A program made the translations under genes and the position numbers. Shown one piece after another: positions 24,942 to 36,309 of a stretch of 64,000 nucleotides of DNA (within the stretch, counting starts at the first letter, position 1; each line of letters begins with the position of its first letter). The DNA comes from Metaphire vulgaris (Eukaryota > Annelida > Clitellata > Crassiclitellata > Megascolecidae). The notes beneath the pieces are model-generated. The model did no database searches. It was not told the origin of the DNA and saw nothing but the letters and a program-made list of their open reading frames with translations. Location of the stretch: contig CM030836.1 of NCBI GenBank assembly GCA_018105865.1, forward strand, positions 3,372,271 to 3,436,270, read 5' to 3'.

Positions 24942-25671
24942 AATTTCTTATCTATAGTTGTGACATTGTCTAGTACTGTTTGTAAACATCCTGATTATTA
25001 ATTTTAGAGGCATTCCACATCAAGTCAACACAGCCATAGGACGGTCATGAAAGTTTGGTTGACCTACACCAACTCAGCTCAGTCACTTAGTGAATGCAGT
25101 ATCCAGCAGGAATGTTCTTTTGGTTTTGAAACTCTTGGCTTGCCTGTTATTTGCCCAGACAGAGCTTTCAAAAACCTAAAGTTTGGTGCAAAGATCATGT
25201 CTCTGCTATCACAGAAGTGGAGATTTTACAGTTTTACTGTTGCGAGTTGGCGCAGGTCGACCATACTGTTAAATTGTAAGGCAAACTCTCACAGATTTGT
25301 CTTAGTGTCAGAAGTCACAGGCATACTACAGTGCCATTCATAAGTCTCACATCACCCACCTAAAAAGCTATTTACGGCATTTTCTTGACCTGTCATTTCA
25401 ATCCTATGTCATAATTCCATAATATTATATGCCAGCTTGTTGGAAATTCAATTCTGCACCCACTTCCACTGTCAGCTTGTCTCTTTTATGAACTTTCCAA
25501 TTAATTTTTATGCATGTAGGCGCTATAGTCGGATTCTGCATAAAACTGGAATCGAAATCATCCAATGAACATATGTCCTCAACCAATAGAAGCATCAAAT
25601 CGCACAGCCAATCGCTGCATGACAATTTGTTTAGTCAGTATTTCATAGCCAATCGCTTTTTAAGTAAGTAA
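24942..25671. other. Intron with partial repeat
   Basis: From about 25012, GCATTCCACATCAAGTCAAC resembles the terminal motif of the giant inverted repeat at 59697 (TCATTCCATGTCAACTCAAC). The rest is unassigned. Confidence 0.35.
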
Positions 25672-26215
25672 AATCTAAGTAAACTTATACAGCGCCCTGG
25701 AAAGTAGTACAGTAGTAGCTGCTTATTCTTATGCGCTTAATCTATCTTGAGATAGCTATAGGCAAGGTGGTTTGTTGGCCGGGCAAAGTATCAGTGTATC
25801 CGTGAGGTGGCGGGTTGGGCTATTATAGCTATGGAGGAAATGACTTTTGGAATAGGAAGGTTTTAACTTTAGACCTAAAGGCTTGAGGAGATAGTGAAGG
25901 AATTAGAGGAATTGAGGATGTGGAGCTTGTTGTTTGACCATGTTGTAGACAATGGAGGGAAGCTGGAACTGACTTCCAAAGTTCTGGTGAGGCATATGAG
26001 AAAGCATGGTTGCAGATTTTGAGTGATGACTGATTTAACGGGCGTGAAAGTGTGAGATGACGATCGTGTAGGTCCAGGAGGCTGAGGCGTTAAGAGTTTA
26101 TGAAGGTAAACCGGTTTTGACGAATGAAGTGAACTGTAAGTAATCGTTATTATCTTGTACTGGATACTTTCAGATATTTTAAGCCAGTGTAGCGACTTCA
26201 GTATGGGTGAAATAT
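25672..26215 (-). pseudogene. CR1/L2-like LINE 3' end
   Basis: Minus-strand pieces SLHWLKISESIQYKIITITY and a proline/histidine-rich C-terminus match the LINE at 10262-11775. Its 3' end is at 25672, with TTTACTTAGATTTTAC, the tail type of that family. Confidence 0.65.
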
Positions 26216-26224
26216 GGCAGAACT

Positions 26225-27460
26225 TTCATGATTTGGTTTGTTATTTATTTATTTCTTTCAAGACAATTTCTATAGCACCATGCACTAGGCTAAGGCCTAC
26301 GACAAGGGTGCTGCACACACACAGTCAAACATATCCTAAACTAAAAAGGTGAGTCTTTAGTTCTCTCAGGAACAGTCCAACAGAGTTGGCCTCAGTCACT
26401 GCGGTCGGCAAGGCATTCCAAAGCAATGGGTTCCCGTGTGAGAAGAACCTTTCTCCGAACTTCGGAGTCGTGTGTTAGAGGCGGGACGAGCACTGCGAGC
26501 AGTAGGACACGATGGCCGGAGCGAAGTGCCGACCTCCGTTCGTTCGACGTTGATCTTAGGACTAGCTCAGCCAGGTACTGTGAACAATGCAGGTCCTTTA
26601 ATGCTCGGACGGTGAACCAGCAGCGCTTTTGGATAATGCGCTCCCCGGCTCGAAGCCAGTGCAGCTGGTAACTCAGTAAGGGGTCACATGGGCTCTCCTG
26701 GGGCTGCTGAAGACGACCCGAGCGGCTGTATTGAGCACGAATTGCAGATGAATCAACTTTCCATCGGGGAGGCCCAGCAACACGCTGTTGCAATAGTCCA
26801 GCCTGGGCAGGACAAGGGCGCACACAAGGTGCACTGCCCCGCTGATCGGAAAATGCCGGCGGACTGACCTAATCCTCCGTAGGTGGTAGTAGCAGCCGCA
26901 GACAACATTACCGATATGTTCCTTGACGACAAAGTCTCATCGAATAGTACCCCCAGGAGCCGTAGGCACTTTGAGGGGACGACGGTCACATCACCCAGCG
27001 TGAATGGTGAAGGGCTCAGGAGATGCTTCCTCCTGGGGGTGCACATCCACAGGAACTCGGTCTTGGCCGGGTTAAGGGCCAATCGGTTCTCCTCCGTCCA
27101 CATGATGGTCGCCATGATGCAACTGAGGAAGCGAAGTTTAAGTCTTTTCATGTCGGCAGGAGACAGGAAGAATACAATTGCACGTCATCCGCATAGCCGT
27201 GCATGGTCAGTCTGAACGCGATAGCTATTTTCCTCAAGCCCACTATGAAGAGAATGAACATCAGAGGGCCGAGAGCCGACCCCTGCGGAACACCATGCTG
27301 AACAATTCGCTTTTCCGACGTTTGACCGCCACACCGGACCGATTGCGTCCTGTCACTGAGGTAGCTCTCGAACCAGCTGAGGACCCGACCCCTGAGGCAA
27401 TATGAATTCTCCAGCCGCTAGATAAGGATCTGGTGATCTACCGTATCAAACGGTTACACT
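26225..27460 (-). pseudogene. CR1-like LINE, RT to 3' end
   Basis: Minus strand: FDTVDHQILI near 27450, VQHGVPQGSALGPLMFILFI, the catalytic block GYADDVQLYSSC near 27200, then ENRLALNPAKTEFLWMCTPR and LRLLGVLFDETL. The 3' half (26823-26400) encodes the SxGHRVLLL-type C-terminus in other frames. The 3' end is at about 26228, with (AAATA)-like tail. Frameshifts at about 27150 and 26900. Confidence 0.8.
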
Positions 27461-28009
27461 TTTGGTTACTGCTCGAGTATAAATTCTATGCTGATAATGT
27501 CACTTGAATCACAGGTGATGACTAGCATCTTGGCATAGAGAAGAAATCGCGCTTTCTTTCAACGGAGGACTGGATCCAAGCCTGCAACAGGAAGCGTGGT
27601 CCAAATTGCAGCAAAGGTCGAGTGTAGTCAAAGTGCAGCCGTTGGTAGCTGATTGAAAAGCTGTGGTGCAAAATGTCTCCCGATATCTCCAAAAAGCAGC
27701 TCAGGAAGAAGCAAAGACTATTCATCCCTATGAGAAAGATTCGAGATAATACAAAATTTTTCAAAATCTACACCAGCAGGGCTGTGATGGATCTTGTTCG
27801 GTCTGGTTCAGCCGAACCGTTTGTTAAAATTCCAACCAGTTTGGCCGAACCTTTTGTTAAAATGACGACTATATCACCGAATCGTCTCTTTGTTTACTGG
27901 TCTAGTTTTCCCTTTTGTTAAAATGACGACTATATCACCGAATTGTCTCCTTGTTTACTGGTCTAGTTTTCGTTCTCCTGAATATGTTTGGAAACCTTTT
28001 GGCTATTTC
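27461..28009. other. Intron with a 61-bp tandem repeat
   Basis: No gene. It includes the 27851-27971 duplication described separately. Confidence 0.4.
27851..27971 (+). repeat. 61-bp direct repeat, two copies
   Basis: CTTTTGTTAAAATGACGACT at 27851 recurs at 27912. Both copies run through ATATCACCGAAT and TTGTTTACTGGTCTAGTTTT with few mismatches. A partial third unit (GAACCGTTTGTTAAAATTCC) lies just upstream. Confidence 0.85.
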
Positions 28010-28660
28010 TATTCTATTCTATACATGACAATTTATAGAGCACCGTAAATATGACGAAGGCCAAAAACAAAAGCGCTTTACAGTCAAATAGCTAAATTGT
28101 ACGAGGTCATAAATAAGTGTGTCTTAAGCTTGCATGCAAAAGTCCCAGCGAGGTGGTCTTGGTCACATTGTCCGAAAGCACATTCCACAAGAGGGGGTTC
28201 CCGTGCGACGTGGATCTCTCTCTGAGTTTCACTGTCCTCAACGGAGAAGGGACATGCAGTAGGGACCAACTACTGGATCGAAGCTGCAAGAGTCGGTCTG
28301 TCTGATCCTGTCTTCGCACCAGAGTCGTCAAATACTCCACGCAGGAGGTGTCGTGCAGGGCTCGGATTGTAAGGTAGCACCATTTGTTTGCGATCCGCTT
28401 GGGCACCTTGAGCCAGTGTAGTTTGTCCCTTAATAATGTGGTAACATGATCATGCCACCTGGCGCCAAAAATCAAATGGGCCGATGCATTCAGGACTGAT
28501 TGCAGCCGATCCAGCTGATATGCCGGCAGACCTAGGAGAATACTGTTGAAGTAATCTAGTCGTGATAAGATGAAGGAACGGACTAGATGGACAGTGGGCC
28601 CTTTCGATATGTAGTGGCGGATCTCACAGATATGCCGCTGATCCTTTAAGATCAGATGTC
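28010..28660 (-). pseudogene. CR1-like LINE, 3' end
   Basis: Minus strand: IFGARWHDHVTTLLRDKLHW and LKVPKRIANKWCYLTIRALH, then RGNP-type C-terminus EPPLVECAF in another frame. The (AGAAT)n-type tail (TTCTATTCTATTCTATAC) at 28004 is the same as that of the LINE at 45639. 5'-truncated. Confidence 0.75.
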
Positions 28661-29241
28661 AGATAGACCCTTGGATCGGTGCTTGATTTTTAAGTGATTG
28701 CCGGCCGGTCTTGTAACCCAATGGCATTCAAATGTTACTTACCATGGCTATAATTGCTGCAGATGTGGTTCATAGTGTTAAAAGTGGGCGGCTGTTGATT
28801 AAATATGTCAGACGAAGACGGTGATTTAATTTAAAAGATTTAATAGAGAAAATCGAATACAAAAGTCCAAGACTGTACAGAGTCGGAACCAGAAGCCCTA
28901 TTGCACACAACTCTATGCCACAGGGCCTTAATTAATTCAATAAGGAAGTAATTCCACAAAATACAAAATAGCCGCACATAACAACAGGTTAAACTTAAAG
29001 ACACCCACCATATGGTCCATGTCATCCCACCTAACTTCCAGCTTCACCGCATGCTGATCAAGTGGACATGCCCGATCAAAGCTAGCATCCAAGACGAAGT
29101 GTAAGGTCAAATTGTAAAGGTGCTTGAGAGTTCAGACTACAGTAGATGCCTATGTTCAGTGATTATATAAATTAATAGGGAAGTAATAAGATAACTGAGA
29201 TGGCAGAGCCGCAGAAAAATTGCTTTGGACGTGGTATTCTA
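28661..29241. other. Intron, nothing recognised
   Basis: No convincing gene or repeat border. Confidence 0.3.
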
Positions 29242-29659
29242 ATTCTTCTTTTTAGGTGCTGTGTATTTCTACGTTAGCGACTATGGATTTCCACTTTGTT
29301 CTATCTTGACATCCTCTTATTAGTTCGATGTTATTCATTATTCCCTCAATTCCTTTTCGTAGGCAGTCTACGTATGTGTTTCTGTGCCTTCCTCTGGCTC
29401 TTTTTCACTCTACTTTTCCGGTTATTGCCTAATGCTACAGTCCTTCCTTCCTCATTACATGTCCGAAGAAGAAAAGCTGCCTTATTTGATGGTTGCCATC
29501 AGACTTTTTTTAAAATTCCAATTTTGTTCAAAATCTCTTCATTGGTTTTCTTTTCTGTCCATGAATTCCTCAGCATCCTTCGCAGAAACCACATTTCTGT
29601 GGCTTCCAATTTCTTCTCCATGTCTCTGCTCCATACAAGAGTACTGACCAATTATAGCT

Positions 29660-30706
29660 TTAGAGCATTCTTAATCGTGTCTCATAAGAGATGTGCCTAT
29701 TTGTAGGTATCGTTTTAAGTTCCCAGAATGCTGCCTTGGCCAATCCTATTCTTGATGTTATGTCTTTCTCACATTTCCCCTCGCTGGTTATCATACTGCC
29801 TAAGTATTTGAAGTATGCCCCTTGTTTGATTTCATTGCAGTTTAGTCCTATTTTGCATGTGGGTGTTACTGTGTTCTTGGTAATCACCATGCTGAAGGTC
29901 TTATTTATATTGATCTTTAAACCTTTCCTTTTGCCTTCTATTGCTAATTTATTTATAAGTTCCTGCAGTTTCTCCACTGAATCAGCTATTAGAGTTGCAT
30001 CGTCTGCAAATCTAAGATTATTTATGTCTTTTTCTCCAAGTTTGACCCCTTCTAGATCTTCAATTACTTTTCTGACTTCCTCTCCATATAAGTTGAAAAA
30101 GTCTGGCGACATTCCACATCCGTGTTTTGCCCCTTTCCGTTTCTTTATCCATTTTCCTATAGTTCTGTTAATCCTGATTGCAGCTTCCTGTTTCCAATAC
30201 AAATCCTGCAGCAATCTTAAGTGCTTACCATCAATTTCTGAATTCTCCAAGACTGTAAATAGAGTTTCATGCACCACGCTATCAAATGCTTTATAATCAA
30301 TAAAACATAGATACAAATCTTTTTGCATCTCAATGCATCTTTCTCCAGGCATTCTTAGTACAAAAATTGCATTTCGGCATCCACAGTCTTTTTTGAAGTC
30401 ATATTGTTCTTCTGCTTTTGCATTTCTAGTCCTGCTCCTTGCTCTTTCAAGCAGTACTCTTAGAACTATCTTCGTTATATGACTTATAAGACTTTTCATT
30501 CTGTGATCTCCATACTCTGTTGCTTCTGGTTTTTTGGGTATTGGAATGAATATTGACTGGCACATTTCCAGTGGCAAGTACCCTGTTTCATGCATGATGT
30601 TAGCCATTTCTGTCAATTTCTTTGTTCCTATCTCCCCATCTGTAAGTACCATCTTAGTTACTATGTTGTCTGGGCCCACTGACTTGTTTTTCTTCATCTT
30701 CTTCAA
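29660..30706 (-). CDS. LINE B reverse transcriptase, long open frame
   Basis: 348 residues. Order: NKSVGPDNIVTKMV (start of fingers), LCFIDYKAFDSVVHETLF (motif A), AKHGCGMSPDFFNLYGEEV (motif B), NNLRFADDATLIADS (catalytic FADD), GLKININKTFSMVI (thumb), FKYLGSMITSEGKCEKDITS (post-RT). The frame is open and all RT motifs are recognisable, with GCGMSP in place of GCxLSP. The upstream part of the domain is in another frame, and the ORF stops at the C-terminal region. It is probably not active, but it is the best preserved RT here. Confidence 0.8.
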   Translation of the reverse strand: MKKMKKNKSVGPDNIVTKMVLTDGEIGTKKLTEMANIMHETGYLPLEMCQSIFIPIPKKPEATEYGDHRMKSLISHITKIVLRVLLERARSRTRNAKAEEQYDFKKDCGCRNAIFVLRMPGERCIEMQKDLYLCFIDYKAFDSVVHETLFTVLENSEIDGKHLRLLQDLYWKQEAAIRINRTIGKWIKKRKGAKHGCGMSPDFFNLYGEEVRKVIEDLEGVKLGEKDINNLRFADDATLIADSVEKLQELINKLAIEGKRKGLKININKTFSMVITKNTVTPTCKIGLNCNEIKQGAYFKYLGSMITSEGKCEKDITSRIGLAKAAFWELKTIPTNRHISYETRLRML

Positions 30707-31651
30707 AGCCCCTGCAACTTCTTCTAATATTGGATGTCCCTCTACCTCTTTGGTAATAGGCTTGTCCTCTCTCTTGTCATTGTACAGTTCTGTAATATAT
30801 TCATGCTGTCTGGTTTTCCTCCATCACTATTTCTCCACTTTTTGTCTTGATGCATTGATTGCTACTAGGTTTCCTTTTGCTCGATAGTTCCCATATTTTA
30901 TCATGTATCTTTCCTGTGTTTCTTTGCTCTTCGATTTCTTTGCATTTTTCATTCAACCACTGCTAATTTGCCTCGTGACATTTCTTTTTTATATTTCTAT
31001 TCAAGTTGCAGTACTTATCTTTGTCATTGTTTTTTTACCTTTCTTATTTCTTCCATCATGTCTAGTATTTCCTTTTTCATCCTGGTTTGTTTCCTATTCT
31101 TCTCTTTCTTAGGTATGACTTCTTCTGTAGCATTGATTAGTGCCTCCCTAAACTCTTCCCATATTTTTTCCACATCTTGTGTCTCACTCAGTACCTGGAA
31201 TCTATTTTGAATCTTTAATTGGTACCCTTTCATTAGGTTTTGATTTTGTTCCACTTCTTTTCAGTCATACTTGTCTACTTTTGCCTTTCTTTTTAACTTT
31301 TTCAGTTTTATTTTTATATCTGCTAAACTGGCACGTGATCACTATCAGCATCTGCCCCTGGAAAAGTTTTGGTTTGAGTTAGCGCATTTCTGAATCTTTG
31401 GCTCACTGCAATATAATCTATTTGATTCTTATATCTGTCACCTGCGCTCTTCCAGGTTCATTGTCTTCTGTTGTGGTTGGCAAACCATGTGTTGGCTATG
31501 ATGAGATTTTTCTGTGCACCAATCCACCCACCTATCTCCTCGATCATTTCGATCCTTTAACCCATGTGGTCCAACCACTGTGCCCTCCCTTCCTTTACCA
31601 ACCTTAGCGTTTAAATCCCCCATAACAATTTTCACTTCATATTATTTACAC

Positions 31652-31912
31652 CAGCGGTTCCCAAACTGTGGTCCTCGGACTGAAGGGGGTCCGCAGAGGA
31701 TATGGCGGGGGTCCGCGAGAGCCTCCCAAAATATTTAGGGTTAGGGTTAAGCCAGGTTACCTTTCTTTGCTTGTCACTACATTTAGGAAGGATGATGATA
31801 TTGATGATAATCTTTTTTTCTTGTCACTTGTTCACTTGTTAAATAATGTGGTCCGCGAGCTAAGCTGGGAACAAAATAGGAGTCCGCGATCAAAAAACTT
31901 TAGGAACCTCTG
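31652..31912. mobile_element. hAT-type MITE inside LINE B
   Basis: Ends CAGCGGTTCCCAAACTGTGG and TTTAGGAACCTCTG. Perfect 8-bp duplication ATTTACAC at 31644-31651 and 31913-31920. 261 bp, with CCGCGA words and no ORF. Confidence 0.9.
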
Positions 31913-31991
31913 ATTTACACATTTCCATTGCTTTATCTAGCTCTTCGTAAAACTGTTCAACTTTGTCTTCATCGTGATCTGTTGTCGGTGC

Positions 31992-32591
31992 ATATTCTTC
32001 TTCTTCAGGTGCTCTGTCCAGAGACAGGTTCAGAGACAGACATATTCCAGCGTCGCCACTCCTCTCTATCTTGAGCTTTTATCTTCAGGGCTGAATACTT
32101 GTTTTTTCCGTAGTGTCGAACATCCACTCCAGCATCGATGTCCTTGGCCGCCCTTTCTGTGCTTTCCTATTCATCTTTCCTTCTAGTACTTCTCTTAGTA
32201 GGTTTGATTCTTCTCTCAGAACATGAGATATCCACTTTTGTCTTGTACGAATAGTGTTAATTAGGCTTTTCTTCTCTTCTACCCTCTCCAAGAATTCTTC
32301 GTTTGTTATTTTTTTCCGTCCAGCTGATTTTTTTCATTCTTCACCAGATCCACATTTCGAATGCCTCTAATCTCTTTATTTCTTCCTTTCTGAGCGTCCA
32401 AGTTTCTGATCCATAGAGTGTCCCTGGCCAGATCAGTGTTTTTGACCAATCGTTTTTTCAGATTTCGGTTAAAATTCCTTCTCAGTAGTTCTCTTCTGTT
32501 CGTAAAGGCTTCTTTCCCCATGGCAATTCTTCTCCTTATTTCTTTATGGCACTTTGCGTTTTCATCAAGCAGGCTTCCATGATAGCAGAAT
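31992..32591 (-). mobile_element. LINE A, 5'-truncated copy inside LINE B
   Basis: Minus strand encodes CHKEIRRRIAMGKEAF, RRELLRRNFNRNLKKRLVK and KSLINTIRTRQKWISHVLRE, then GRPRTSMLEWMF. These are the post-RT and C-terminal blocks of a second RTE/R4-like family. It ends in (GAAGAA)n at its left. The duplication TCGGTGC (31985-31991 and 32592-32598) marks target-primed insertion. Confidence 0.85.
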
Positions 32592-33290
32592 TCGGTGCTT
32601 GTACTTGGATGATATTTTTTTAAAACGGTTTTGCATGCAATTTTAGTATTATTGCCCTTTCTGATATTGTCCTGTATCCTATGATGTATTTCGCTAATAT
32701 GATCACCACACCTGCTACATGCTTTTCTCCACCTGAGTAAATAAGCGTCATGCCATCTGAGTTCATCTTCCCCAATCCTGTCCACCGTGTTTCTGCCACT
32801 CCCAAGATGTTAACTTTCATTCTTTTCATTTCTTTCACCACATTTGCTACTTTCCCTGTCTGAAAAAGTGTTCTGACATTCCATGTTCCAATTCTCAAAC
32901 TTTGTTTCCACGCTCCTTTGCTTGTATTGCAGACAGTTGCTGGTTGATGGTCGGGTTTCACCTGCTGCCCGTGACATCCTCTACCGGGCGAGAGTCTCTG
33001 AGTTTACCTCAGGTCCTCCTTTACACCGTTAGCTTTCTTTTGTAAAGTGTCATCCATGGTTTACTTGGCATATACAGCAATGGTTTGCCGTTGCCTTCTG
33101 CCGGATTTTCTGTTTGGGTTTACTCCCATTTCGCAGTACTCCCATTAATAGATCTAAACCTTGGAGGATTCACTTACACGAAGCATGACTGACTTGTCCA
33201 TAACCTCACACTATGATTTATGGATCTTTCTCTGTGTTGGGAAACCCTCTCTGGTCATCCTCTGGCTAAACCACGTTTAGCCCCACCCAT

Positions 33291-33644
33291 TTTTTTCCGG
33301 CTCCGGTTTTTAGCACATCTCTGTCAGATGTCGTATTTAGATATTAGCCTCTCAAGGAGATAACTAGAAAAAGTGATAAATCTTATCACGTATGAGGCCA
33401 ATGATGAGGCATATCTATTTCACCGAAATTTATCAGGGGCCTAATGCAGTTAAAAATATTATTTGAATGTAAAAGTGCTCTGCTCGGAAATCTCTATGAA
33501 AAGGGAAAGTATTGTTTTCAAACAACAAGCAAGATACTGGGAAATTGCTGTAGACCTATGTCTAACTAAACGACTAGGCAGCAATCCATTTGGTATGTAA
33601 AATTTATATAGAATTCACTTACTTTAATTGTATATGTATTTAAT

Positions 33645-33698
<54 letters not shown>

Positions 33699-34058
33699 TC
33701 ATAGACCTCTTAAAGTAAAGGCTGACGTCTGCCATGCTTGGGTCCGCGAACTTGGGTCCATTCGGTAGTTAACACAGTAGCATCTATAAGCCATGAAATT
33801 TGGTAGTCACGCTCTGGAATGAGCTCTCTGCGCACTTCAAGTAACCGGAAGTTGATGACTTCATTACGCTGCAAAATGCATTGATTTTAAAATGATATAT
33901 AAATCATGTTAAAACCAATGTATTTCTCATATATTGCATTTTGCTGATCTAGGCCGAATATGTAGTAATTAGCATCGGAATCTAGTAGGCAAGAACTCGG
34001 TTTTAGGGAACTTTTATGCATAGAGTAGGATCGCAATATTTTTACCAGGAATATAGTC
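33291..34058. other. Intron with (AT)n, no gene recognised
   Basis: AT microsatellite at 33645-33700. The rest is unassigned. Confidence 0.35.
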
Positions 34059-34265
34059 CAGCGGCGTATCCAGGGTTCTGAAATAGGGGAGATATGTAGA
34101 ATTTCATGTAAACAAGGGTCGTCAAGAAGTTATTCGCAAATTTATGTATTCTCTTAGATCGTGCTACCTAGCCTTCCCCAAAATTTCTCAACGGTCTTGT
34201 TCAAGTCCCACCACCTGGGGTCCCTGCCAGAATAGGGGACCGCCCCCCATTGTGGCTACGCCAAT
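34059..34265. mobile_element. hAT-type MITE, 207 bp
   Basis: Ends CAGCGGCGTATCCAGG and TGGCTACGCCAATG. Perfect 8-bp duplication ATATAGTC at 34051-34058 and 34266-34273. An internal ~62-bp stretch (GTAGAATTTCATGTAAACAA from 34096) recurs outside the element at 34293. Confidence 0.85.
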
Positions 34266-34610
34266 GATATAGTCAAATTGTTGTCAGATATGTAGAATTT
34301 CACGGAAACAAGGCTCATCAAGAAGTTATTCGCACATTTATGTATTCTCTAACTTAAACTAAAATAAACACTTATATTTTATGCATTACTTACAAAACAT
34401 TACTACAGTTTCTTTAACTTATCAGCATTAAACCTTACCTATTCTGACGGTCTGTGGACGTCACAATCTATCTATATAATTCTCGATGTCCATCCGTCCG
34501 ACGGCTACATGACAGATAGTGCAAGACGCTGTTGTCATTGACAACCAAATATTGTTTAATCAAAACTGTATTATCAGCGGAGCGTTTAACGAAGCGTCTT
34601 AATTGCAGCT
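34266..34610. other. Intron with a Helitron-like end
   Basis: At 34468 TCTATCTATATAATTCTCGA followed by GTCCATCCGTCCGACGG resembles 5' ends of Helitron-type elements (5'-TC, TATATAATTC). No CTRR hairpin end was located, so this is tentative. Confidence 0.3.
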
Positions 34611-35260
34611 TAAACCCCTGTCCTTTTTCCCTCCCCCAATCGCCCCAGCCCCTACCCATGCCGGCCCGGGCCCCAAACCATCCCACCCCACCCTACCCCA
34701 CAGGCCCCAAACCCCTGTATCCTTCCCTCTCCCATCTCTCTCCCAATCACCCCAGCCCCATCCCATGCACGCCCCGGCCCCAACCCATTCCCACACAGGC
34801 CCCAAACCATCCCTGCCCCACCCCGCTCTACCCCACCCCAAATCCCCGCTGCCCCCTTCCTCCCCATCCCTCTCCCAATCGCTCCGGCCCATCCCATACC
34901 TGCCTCGGCCCCCGTTCCCGGCCCCAACCCATCCTCGCCCAGGCCCCAACTCATCCCCGCCCAGGCCCAACTTATCCCCGCCCCAGAGCCCGGCCCCAAC
35001 CCACCCCATCCAGGCCCAAACCCATGCCACCAAGGCCCAAACCCATCCCCGCCCCACCCTACCCGAGAGGCCAGAAAACGCCCTTTCCTCTCCCCATCCC
35101 TCTGCCAATCACCCCAGCCCCAACCCATGCCCGCTCCGCCCTACTCCACCGGCCCCAAACCCCGTTTTCAAACCTACACGCCGCTGCTCCAAAAGCCCGT
35201 GCAAACCACGTTCCTCCTCCCAAACCTCCCTGCCCTCTTCCAATGCCCTGCCCCCATTAT
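34611..35260 (+). repeat. C-rich minisatellite-like tract
   Basis: About 650 bp of strand-asymmetric C-rich sequence built on diverged units such as CCCCATCCCTCTCCCAATC and GCCCCAGCCCCAACCCATGC. The long proline-rich and glycine/tryptophan-rich open frames over it come from base composition, not from genes. Confidence 0.8.
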
Positions 35261-35309
35261 TATATATATTTACTCCTTCCTAACCTCAATACCTATTTTT
35301 TAAATTTAA

Positions 35310-35795
35310 CCTTTCAAGTGAGGATTAAATTTTCAGAAGCCGTCACCGTACTGGGGATTTACTTTTTGGAAAAGCGTTCTTCAGAAATGATTGCTATAAC
35401 GTTTTAAATTTGCTATATCTCAGGCTATATAGGAGCTAAAAAGATGAGGTTTGCATCACTGTTTAGATTTTTTATTTTTCTTGCTAACCGTACGTGCAAA
35501 ACCAAAAAAATTTGGGGTAGAGTCCACTTTATGGCCTAAAATATCACCCTCTCCCCCCAAAAAATTTCAAAGCCCCCTAGCAAAAAAATTTTCAGCGGTA
35601 ACCCCACTTTGGTCAATGGCAAAGTTATAAAGGGCTGTCAGAGGAACAAAATAAACCAAAAAGTTAGAAAATCGGTTGACATTTGGTAAAGATCTATCAA
35701 TTCTAACCCGATGACCCTAATGTTTCAACATAAGTATTATCAGTGAATTTATTCCTCTTTCTAGCCCTCCGTGCAAAACAAAATAGGCCAGCGTT
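35310..35795. mobile_element. TTAA (piggyBac-type) element c, partial
   Basis: Left TTAA at 35306-35309, then CCTTTCAAGTGAGGATTAAA, matching the right end of element b inverted. One module follows, with CAGGCTATATAGGAGCTAAA and GGTAAAGATCTATCAATTCT. The right end is lost at about 35795. Confidence 0.7.
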
Positions 35796-36079
35796 CACGA
35801 GCTTTCCGACAATAATATTGTGAGAATGAGGAGCAGGCTGTTGCTCGGCGTGCAAATGCAGCACAGCAAACAAGAAAATCAAGCACTGCATGTCGTTTGA
35901 CACTGCCAAATCAGTCCACTTACGTTCACTATTAAGTTTCAGAAAATTCATGCGAATGGGCGTTAACTCGGTTGAAGGCAAAGGCAGCGAGTTAGGGAAA
36001 ATTAATTATGCAAAATGCTATTGCATTTGCACAAAATAAAACAGCCAATCTCCCCGTCATTTTTGATGGGTAAACACCT

Positions 36080-36155
<76 letters not shown>

Positions 36156-36300
36156 CCATATGGTATGTAAAGTTGCTACCTATATATATATATGCACACA
36201 ATGGACAAGCATTTATATAACTTCCTTGTCAACGTCAGAAACCGGTTGCTAATCAACTGGCATCTCACCCTGATCACTAGTGATCGAGATGAGGGTCCGT
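35796..36300. other. Intron with long (AT)n
   Basis: AT microsatellite 36084-36153 (~70 bp). No gene. Tyr-Ile-repeat ORFs are artefacts. Confidence 0.5.
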
Positions 36301-36309
36301 ACCTGCTTA

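Larger units (their letters stand above)
31024..32961 (-). pseudogene. LINE B endonuclease, interrupted
   Basis: The N-terminal part (32961-32620) encodes LRIGTWNVRTLFQTGKVANV and NILGVAETRWTG, the APE-type endonuclease start. The next part, after the LINE A insertion, encodes EQFYEELDKAMEM. After the hAT MITE, 31635-31438 encodes KIVMGDLNAKVGKGREGTVV, the catalytic GDxN block. Removing one copy of each target duplication realigns these blocks. Confidence 0.8.
29242..33290 (-). mobile_element. LINE B (RTE/R4-like), nearly full length
   Basis: Minus-strand element with a 5' UTR-like region (33290-32965, with GGCAACGGCAAACCATTGCT), an APE-type endonuclease, RT, and a 3' end at 29242 rich in TTCTTCTTTTT (plus strand). 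It is interrupted by a hAT MITE (31652-31912) and by a second LINE (31992-32591). The endonuclease part is broken by frameshifts; the RT part has a 348-residue open frame. Confidence 0.8.

Noticed and set aside
29691..31382. Plus-strand open frames up to 201 codons
   Set aside because: They lie opposite the LINE B RT and endonuclease, which have recognisable motifs; these are shadows.
34532..35407. 291-, 226-, 169- and 158-codon open frames in both strands over 34.5-35.4 kb
   Set aside because: All frames are open because the tract is C-rich on one strand; the proteins are pure Pro-, or Gly/Trp-rich low complexity without domains.
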